Source: Hyphomicrobiales bacterium (GTDB lineage Bacteria > Pseudomonadota > Alphaproteobacteria > Rhizobiales > Beijerinckiaceae). From it: 64,000 bases of DNA. The stretch's first letter is position 1. The number at the start of each line of letters is the position of its first letter. Of the stretch, positions 57,409 to 64,000 are shown piece after piece. The translations under genes were made by a program, and so were the position numbers. Location: the NCBI GenBank assembly GCA_019075865.1, contig JAGXAN010000008.1, positions 124,001-188,000 of the forward strand, given 5' to 3'. Below the pieces are notes generated by a model. It made no database searches, was not told the origin of the DNA, and worked only from the letters and a program-made list of their open reading frames with translations.

Positions 57409-58713
57409 ATGCTCGCCGACAAGGATCGCATTTTCACCAATCTTTACGGGCGTCATTCGCCCGCGCTCAAGGCCGCGCAAATGCGGGGTGCCTGGGACGG
57501 CACTAAATTTCTAATCGACCGCGGCCGCGACTGGATCATCAATGAAATGAAGGCTTCGGGCCTGCGTGGCCGGGGCGGCGCTGGCTTCCCGACCGGCCTC
57601 AAATGGTCGTTCATGCCCAAGCCCGATCCGGCGCGCCCGTCCTACCTCGTGGTCAATGCGGATGAGTCTGAGCCCGGCACCTGCAAGGACCGCGAAATCC
57701 TGCGCAATGATCCGCATTTGCTGATCGAAGGCTGCCTCATTGCCTCCATGGCGATGGGTGCCCATGCTTGCTACATTTACGTGCGCGGCGAATATATTGA
57801 GGAGCGCGACGCTTTGGAGGCGGCGGTGCAGGAGGCCTATGCGGCCAATCTCATCGGGCGCAACAATGTCCATGGCTGGCCGTTTGACCTTTATGTGCAT
57901 CACGGCGCGGGTGCCTATATTTGCGGCGAAGAGACCGCGTTGCTCGAAAGCCTTGAAGGCAAAAAGGGCATGCCGCGCATGAAGCCGCCATTCCCCGCCA
58001 ACATGGGGCTCTATGGTTGCCCGACCACCGTGAACAATGTGGAATCGATTGCGGTGGCCCCGACGATTTTGCGCCGCGGCGCCGCGTGGTTTGCCGGCTT
58101 TGGTGCCAAAAATAATGCCGGCACCAAGCTGTTTTGCATTTCCGGTCATGTCAATAATCCCTGCAACGTCGAAGAAGCCATGTCGATTCCATTTCGCGAA
58201 TTGATCGACCGGCATTGCGGCGGCGTGCGCGGCGGCTGGGACAATCTTCTGGCCGTCATCCCCGGCGGTTCATCGGTTCGCTGCGTGCCAGCCGACCAGA
58301 TTATCGATACGCCGATGGATTTTGACAGCCTTTCGAAGCTGCGCTCCGGGCTTGGCACGGCCGCAGTGATCGTCATGGACAAATCTACCGATATCGTGCG
58401 CGCCATTGCCCGCCTGTCTTACTTTTACAAGCACGAGAGTTGCGGCCAGTGCACGCCATGCCGCGAGGGCACCGGCTGGATGTGGCGTGTGGTTTCCCGC
58501 ATGGCGGAAGGGCGCGCGCAAAAGCGCGAAATCGACATGCTGCTGGACGTGTCCAAACAGATCGAGGGGCACACCATTTGCGCACTTGGCGATGCCGCAG
58601 CCTGGCCCATTCAGGGCCTGATTACCCATTTCCGCCCGGAGATTGAGCGCCGCATTGACGCTTATTCGGCCAATCCGCATTCCGAACCGGTGCAAATGAT
58701 GGCGGCCCAATAG
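57409..58713 (+). CDS. nuoF: NADH-quinone oxidoreductase subunit F
   Basis: A 434-residue 51-kDa subunit. It has NADH/FMN motifs '[16 protein letters not shown]' and '[22 protein letters not shown]' (landmark) and the [4Fe-4S] site '[15 protein letters not shown]'. ATG 57409 has TTGAGG upstream. It is the last nuo gene in the window: the expected nuoG is absent from the 5.3 kb that follows. Confidence 0.97.
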   Translation: MLADKDRIFTNLYGRHSPALKAAQMRGAWDGTKFLIDRGRDWIINEMKASGLRGRGGAGFPTGLKWSFMPKPDPARPSYLVVNADESEPGTCKDREILRNDPHLLIEGCLIASMAMGAHACYIYVRGEYIEERDALEAAVQEAYAANLIGRNNVHGWPFDLYVHHGAGAYICGEETALLESLEGKKGMPRMKPPFPANMGLYGCPTTVNNVESIAVAPTILRRGAAWFAGFGAKNNAGTKLFCISGHVNNPCNVEEAMSIPFRELIDRHCGGVRGGWDNLLAVIPGGSSVRCVPADQIIDTPMDFDSLSKLRSGLGTAAVIVMDKSTDIVRAIARLSYFYKHESCGQCTPCREGTGWMWRVVSRMAEGRAQKREIDMLLDVSKQIEGHTICALGDAAAWPIQGLITHFRPEIERRIDAYSANPHSEPVQMMAAQ

Positions 58714-58785
58714 GGCATACCCCCGAATTCACTTGAGTTTTTGGCAGCATGAGCGACACTGAGCGAAAAATTTCAGGAGGTCGCC

Positions 58786-59562
58786 ATGAACAAGCATCAA
58801 TCCGCCAGCCCCAGCCTTCGCGACAAAGTCAGCCAGGAGGAATGGACGCGCCGTGTCGATCTGGCCTGCGCCTATCGCTTGGTGGCGCATTTCCATTGGG
58901 ACGACCTGATTTTTACGCATCTGTCGGTGCGCATTCCCGGGCCTGAGAACCATTTTCTCATCAATCCCTACAATCTGATGTTTGATGAAATCACCGCCTC
59001 CAGCCTCGTCAAAATTGACGTCGAGGGCAAGCCAGTGATGCCAACGCCCTATGTCACCAATCCGGCCGGCTTCACCATTCATTCCGCTATTCATATGGCA
59101 AGGCATGATGCGCAGGCGGTCATGCACTTGCATACGCCGCAGGGCCAGGCTGTGTCGGCGCAGGCGCATGGCCTGTTGCCGCTCACCCAAACCGCCATGC
59201 TGGTGCGCGAGGAGGTCGCCTATCATAATTATGAAGGTGTTGCTACCGATCTGGACGAGCGCGGGCGGATCGTCGCGGATCTTGGCCACAAGGGGGCCAT
59301 GCTGCTGCGCAACCACGGCACTTTGACGATTGGCGAAACCATCGCCGCCTGTTTTGTCAAAATGTATTTTCTGGAGCGCGCCTGCGAGGCGCAGATTATG
59401 GCGCTTTCGGGCGGCGTCGAATTGCTCAACCACCCGCCCGAAGCGGCTGTGCAAAAGTCGGCTCAGCAAGGGCAGGCCGGGCTCGATATGGTGGCCAACA
59501 AACTGGTTTGGCCCGCGCTCATGCGCAAGATGGACCGCCTCGACAACAGCTATCGTAACTAG
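58786..59562 (+). CDS. class II aldolase/adducin-family protein
   Basis: A 258-residue protein with 'DDLIFTHLSVRIPGPENHFLINP' (landmark), metal His residues in 'AVMHLHTPQGQAVSA' and the later His in 'MLLRNHGTLTIG'. A strong AGGAGGT site precedes the ATG. The class includes fuculose/ribulose phosphate aldolases and non-enzymatic relatives, and the substrate is unknown. It sits 73 bp after nuoF in the slot where nuoG is expected. Confidence 0.85.
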   Translation: MNKHQSASPSLRDKVSQEEWTRRVDLACAYRLVAHFHWDDLIFTHLSVRIPGPENHFLINPYNLMFDEITASSLVKIDVEGKPVMPTPYVTNPAGFTIHSAIHMARHDAQAVMHLHTPQGQAVSAQAHGLLPLTQTAMLVREEVAYHNYEGVATDLDERGRIVADLGHKGAMLLRNHGTLTIGETIAACFVKMYFLERACEAQIMALSGGVELLNHPPEAAVQKSAQQGQAGLDMVANKLVWPALMRKMDRLDNSYRN

Positions 59563-59679
59563 CGCTGTAAAGGGGTTCTGGGCCGGCCCGGTCTGGCCAT
59601 GGCTCGGCACCGGTGCCTTTATTCATGAATTTGGCGCATCACTTCATGCGGTTTAACGCGTCTAATGGATAGATCGTGA

Positions 59680-60723
<1,044 letters not shown>

Positions 60724-60743
60724 GTCTATGGTGGAAAATTGAG

Positions 60744-60772
60744 AGGCGGTACCGCGTGGTCGCGGGCCGCCT
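60744..60772 (+). other. compound hairpin between AKR and SDR genes
   Basis: AGGCGG pairs with CCGCCT (outer) and CCGCG with CGCGG (inner) around a TGGT loop. There is no T-run, so it may stabilise or process the mRNA rather than end it. It lies 19 bp before the SDR start. Confidence 0.45.
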
Positions 60773-60790
60773 GGGTTATTGGAGATTGAA

Positions 60791-61531
60791 ATGACAGATA
60801 ATGTGCACGGCAAAGTGGTTGTAATCACCGGGGCAAGCAGCGGCCTGGGGGCCGCCACGGCGCGCCACCTCACGAAATTGGGAGCCAAAGTGGTTATGGG
60901 TGCCCGCCGCCTCGACCGGCTCCACACACTCGCCAGCGAGCTTGGCCTGCCAGATACCGCTATCGTGAAAACCGATGTGACCAAAGCCGTCGAGGTTCAA
61001 CAATTGGTGGATCGTGCGGTGCAATTGCATGGCCGTATTGACGTCATGCTCAACAATGCCGGCTTGATGCCGCATTCGTTGCTGGAACTTGGCAAGATCG
61101 AGGATTGGGATCGGATGATTGATGTCAATCTCAGGGGTGTGCTTTACGGTATTGCTGCCGCGCTGCCGCATATGAAAGCCCAGAAAAGCGGGCACATCAT
61201 CAACGTGTCATCGGTGGCCGGCCACAAGGTGCGTCCGGGCAGCGCCGTCTATGCGGCAACCAAGATCGCCGTGCGCATGCTCTCTGAGGGGCTGCGACAG
61301 GAAGTGAAACCCTACAATATCCGAACCACCATCATCTCTCCCGGTGCGGTCGAATCCGAACTGCCGCAGAGCATCACCGATGCCAATGTCGCCGCAGGCG
61401 TTCAGAAATTCTACGAAGCCCATGCGATTCCAGCCTCGAATTTTGCCCATATCGTCGCCTTCGCCATCAACCAACCGGCGGAAGTGGACATCAATGAGAT
61501 ATTGTTCCGCCCAACGTCGCAGGAATTGTAA
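60791..61531 (+). CDS. short-chain dehydrogenase/reductase (SDR)
   Basis: A 246-residue classical SDR. The cofactor loop is '[18 protein letters not shown]', 'NNAGLMP' follows, and the catalytic set is Ser in '[10 protein letters not shown]' and Tyr/Lys in 'YAATKIAV'. ATG 60791 has GGAG 7 bp upstream. It is followed 4 bp later by the exporter gene. Confidence 0.92.
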   Translation: MTDNVHGKVVVITGASSGLGAATARHLTKLGAKVVMGARRLDRLHTLASELGLPDTAIVKTDVTKAVEVQQLVDRAVQLHGRIDVMLNNAGLMPHSLLELGKIEDWDRMIDVNLRGVLYGIAAALPHMKAQKSGHIINVSSVAGHKVRPGSAVYAATKIAVRMLSEGLRQEVKPYNIRTTIISPGAVESELPQSITDANVAAGVQKFYEAHAIPASNFAHIVAFAINQPAEVDINEILFRPTSQEL

Positions 61532-61535
61532 CGCC

Positions 61536-62885
61536 ATGCCCGAAGAAAGCGTGGCCGAGCCTGCCGTCCCGGAAGGGGTGGCGAAAATGGCCGCGCCGGA
61601 CTATTCCGCGCCGATACCCGACATCTTCCCCGGCGATGCGCTGGAAGCCTCCAGCGTGACCGGGTTAGCGGAAGCAGAGCTTGCGCCGGTCGCCCGTCAG
61701 CCTTGGCGGGTGCTGGGCATATTGAGCGCGCTGATGGGCTTTGCCTCAATTTCAACCGATCTTTACCTGCCCGCCATGCCAGCCATGGGCAAGTCATTTG
61801 GTGCCTCCGACGGGCGCATCGAATTGACCGTTTCAGGCTTTCTCATCGGTTTCAGCCTTGGCCAATTGCTGTGGGGCCCGATCAGCGATCGCCATGGCCG
61901 ACGGGCACCCGTGGCGCTGGGTCTCGTGCTATTCATTATTGGTTCGGCCGGATGCGCTGTGTCCGGCAGCGCAGAAGCCATGATCCTGTGGCGGATCGTG
62001 CAGGCGGTCGGGGCATGCGCGGGTGTCGTGCTCGGTCGTGCCATGGTCCGCGATCTCTATACTGGTGCCAAAGCCGCGCAAATGCTGTCCACACTCATGA
62101 CCGTCATGGCCATCGCGCCATTGGTGGGCCCGATAGTCGGTGGACAAATTCTGGCCATCGCCGGTTGGCGTGCGATTTTTTGGGTGCTGGTCGGTGTCGG
62201 CCTTGCCACGCTCGCGGCGCTGCTGACGCTGCCCGAAACCCTGCCACCGGCGCGCCGTAACCATGAGCCAATGGTCGATGCGTTCGTGCGCTACTTCAGC
62301 TTGCTGCGCAATCCCCGCCTGCTGGGCTATGCGGGGGCAGGCGGCTTCTTTTATGGCGGCATGTATGCCTATATTGCTGGCAGTCCACTGGCTTTCATCA
62401 CCTATCATCACGTCGCGCCCGCGCTTTATGGCTGGCTGTTTGCGGTCGGAATTTTGGGCATCATGTTGGCCAATATCGTCAATGCGCGGCTGGTAATGCG
62501 ACTGGGCAGCGATAGGCTAATGGCATGGGGCACAGCTCTGGCGGCGGTCAGCGGCATCGCCATTGCCATAACTGCCCGCACGGATCTCGGCGGTCTGGGC
62601 GGGTTGCTGCTGCCGCTGTTCCTGAGCGTTTCGTCCACTGGCTTCATTGTCGCCAATTCCATCGCCGGGGCCATGTCCGGCTTTCCCGAGCGTGCCGGGG
62701 CGGTGTCCGCGCTGATTGGTGCCGCCCATTATGGCAGCGGCATTCTGGGGTCGGCCCTGGTGGGCATCTTTGCTGATGGCACGCCATTGCCGATGGGTTG
62801 GGTCATCGCCGTTTGCGGTGTGGGCAGCTTCGTGTGCGCCATGCTGGTGCGCGCGCTGCCGCAGCAGCGCCCGCGCAACGCCTGA
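61536..62885 (+). CDS. Bcr/CflA-type MFS drug exporter
   Basis: A 449-residue 12-helix transporter. A 55-residue acidic N-terminal extension precedes 'ILSALMGFASISTDLYLPAMPAM' (landmark) and 'GPISDRHGRRAPVALG', the Bcr/CflA signature. It is probably co-transcribed with the SDR. It likely exports a toxic small molecule. Confidence 0.88.
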   Translation: MPEESVAEPAVPEGVAKMAAPDYSAPIPDIFPGDALEASSVTGLAEAELAPVARQPWRVLGILSALMGFASISTDLYLPAMPAMGKSFGASDGRIELTVSGFLIGFSLGQLLWGPISDRHGRRAPVALGLVLFIIGSAGCAVSGSAEAMILWRIVQAVGACAGVVLGRAMVRDLYTGAKAAQMLSTLMTVMAIAPLVGPIVGGQILAIAGWRAIFWVLVGVGLATLAALLTLPETLPPARRNHEPMVDAFVRYFSLLRNPRLLGYAGAGGFFYGGMYAYIAGSPLAFITYHHVAPALYGWLFAVGILGIMLANIVNARLVMRLGSDRLMAWGTALAAVSGIAIAITARTDLGGLGGLLLPLFLSVSSTGFIVANSIAGAMSGFPERAGAVSALIGAAHYGSGILGSALVGIFADGTPLPMGWVIAVCGVGSFVCAMLVRALPQQRPRNA

Positions 62886-62920
62886 CGGGCCCATTTGCAG
62901 CAGGCCCGGATCAGGTCGGC

Positions 62921-63310
62921 TTAACCCAGATAGTCCTGATCCGAAACCGGCTCCAGCCAGGTAACCGCCACGCCGTCCTTTTTCTCGGCAATGGCCAGAT
63001 GTGTCATGGCGCAATCGGGCGAAGCGCCATGCCAATGCCTTTCGTTCGGCTCAAACCAGACAATGTCGCCGGGCCGGATTTCCTCAATCGCGCCATTCTC
63101 GCGCTGCACACGGCCACAGCCGGTGAGCACCAGCAAGGTCTGGCCGAGTGGATGCGTATGCCAGGCGGTTCGCGCCCCCGGCTCAAAAGTGACGGTAACA
63201 CCGCTCAACCCGCCGCTGCCACTGAACGGCGCATCGAGGCGAACCCTGCCCGTGAAATAATCGCCGGGGCCTGCTTTGGAGGGTTCGAAACCAGCTCGCT
63301 TGATATCCAT
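62921..63310 (-). CDS. cupin-domain protein
   Basis: A 129-residue cupin. The metal site is '[18 protein letters not shown]' (His pair, Gln) and '[16 protein letters not shown]'. It resembles cupins encoded beside LysR-regulated reductases. A role in carbonyl or aromatic metabolism is inferred. It converges on the exporter and diverges from the LysR gene. Confidence 0.85.
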   Translation of the reverse strand: MDIKRAGFEPSKAGPGDYFTGRVRLDAPFSGSGGLSGVTVTFEPGARTAWHTHPLGQTLLVLTGCGRVQRENGAIEEIRPGDIVWFEPNERHWHGASPDCAMTHLAIAEKKDGVAVTWLEPVSDQDYLG

Positions 63311-63380
63311 TTTCTCTCTTCCAAAATGTAGTGACGACGTTTGATGTTAGCCTATACCCATCGTCACAGTCGCATCATCT

Positions 63381-63409
63381 CTTGTAAATTACATGGGCCT
63401 ATGTACAAG
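63381..63409. promoter_or_regulatory. candidate LysR-type operator in the cupin-LysR divergent gap
   Basis: Arms CTTGTA (63381-63386) plus ACAT (63391-63394) on the left and ATGTACAAG (63401-63409) on the right form a near dyad; the arms match except for a 4-bp insertion. It sits 8 bp before the LysR start and 70 bp from the cupin start. Confidence 0.45.
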
Positions 63410-63417
63410 AATCATCA

Positions 63418-64000
63418 ATGCAACGCGATGACCTTGTCGACCTCAACGCTTTCCTCACCGTAGCCGAGGAAAAGAGCTTTACCCGCGCGGCCGCCCGTCT
63501 TGGCACTTCACAATCAGCTTTGAGCCACACGATCCGCCGGCTGGAAACGCGCCTTGGCATTCGCCTGCTGACCCGAACCACCCGCAGCGTCGCGGCAACC
63601 GAGGCCGGCGAGCGCTTGATCCAGAAATTGCGCCCCGCGCTCGATGGCATTGGCCAGGAGCTCGAAGCCTTGAAGGAATTGCGCGACAAGCCGGCTGGCA
63701 CCATTCGCATCACCACTTCCGAGCATGCCGCACGCACACGTATCTGGCCGGTGCTAGAAAATCTGCTTCCCGATTATCCCGACATTCACGTTGAACTCAG
63801 CCTCGATTCCAGCTTTGCCGATATTGTCACCGATCGCTTTGACGCTGGGGTGCGGTTGGGCGAGGCCCTCGCCAAGGACATGATCGCGGTGCGGATCGGG
63901 CCGGCCATGCGGCTGGTGGTTGTCGGTGCCCCAGCCTATCTGGCGCAGCACCCCGCGCCGCAAACGCCGCATGATCTGGCAGCGCACAGTTGCATCAATC
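63418..64000 (+). CDS. LysR-family transcriptional regulator (3' end outside window)
   Basis: 194 codons visible, still open at the window end. The N-terminal helix-turn-helix is 'LNAFLTVAEEKSFTRAAARLGTSQSALSHTIRRLE' (landmark, residues 9-43). The effector domain starts at 'GTIRITTSEHAARTRIWPVL'. It is divergent from the cupin and likely controls the cupin and the reductase/exporter set. Confidence 0.92.
   Translation, partial: MQRDDLVDLNAFLTVAEEKSFTRAAARLGTSQSALSHTIRRLETRLGIRLLTRTTRSVAATEAGERLIQKLRPALDGIGQELEALKELRDKPAGTIRITTSEHAARTRIWPVLENLLPDYPDIHVELSLDSSFADIVTDRFDAGVRLGEALAKDMIAVRIGPAMRLVVVGAPAYLAQHPAPQTPHDLAAHSCIN

Overview
The window is bacterial chromosome from an alphaproteobacterium, most likely of the order Hyphomicrobiales (Rhizobiales). 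The evidence is LexA boxes of the alphaproteobacterial GTTC-N7-GTTC type, a gltA-gltX-comEC-lexA block, ccmI-ccmE-ccmF-ccmH in the rhizobial cycHJKL order, an NDUFS4-like complex I accessory gene beside a tRNA gene, and a gene transfer agent (GTA) tail cluster of the Rhodobacter capsulatus type. Genus cannot be fixed from the sequence.

Bases 1-10131 hold the right-hand part of a P2-like contractile-tail element (prophage or tailocin; its left part lies outside the window). It has a tail-fibre accessory gene, two cell-wall enzymes, sheath, tube, an E/E' chaperone pair with a programmed -1 frameshift, tape measure, gpU, gpX, gpD, a DNA adenine methyltransferase and a small reverse-strand DNA-binding gene with a palindromic operator-like site. 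Directly after it, at about 10009-10131, is a stump encoding only the C-terminus of a GTA-type HK97 major capsid protein (g5).

Bases 10157-22527 hold a divergent secreted trypsin-like protease and then a nearly canonical GTA head-completion and tail cluster, g6 to g15. It is followed by a DUF2793 protein, a second fibre-accessory-like protein and a GH108 endolysin fused in frame to a holin-like segment. GTA g1-g4 and most of g5 are missing here, so two unrelated tail machines abut at a broken capsid gene. This is the most interesting part of the window.

Bases 22680-48217 are housekeeping. They hold a PepSY/response-regulator/histidine-kinase set with a lipoprotein, cytochrome c maturation (ccmIEFH), a TPR membrane protein with der, citrate synthase, gltX, comEC, lexA with its own LexA box, an AsmA-like protein, two tRNAs (Pro, Arg), an NDUFS4 homologue, dnaB, galM, a HAD hydrolase, a nitronate-monooxygenase-like protein, murJ and a polyprenyl-phosphate-type glycosyltransferase.

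Bases 48357-58713 hold a YdjC/HpnK-type deacetylase, a striking array of five ~113-bp palindromic repeats between convergent genes, uvrA and ssb diverging from a shared LexA box, and the front half of the complex I operon (nuoA-B-C, a small membrane ORF, nuoD-E-F). nuoG does not follow. The right end (58786-64000) carries a class II aldolase and an inducible-looking redox cluster: aldo/keto reductase, SDR, MFS exporter, cupin and a divergent LysR regulator cut by the window end.
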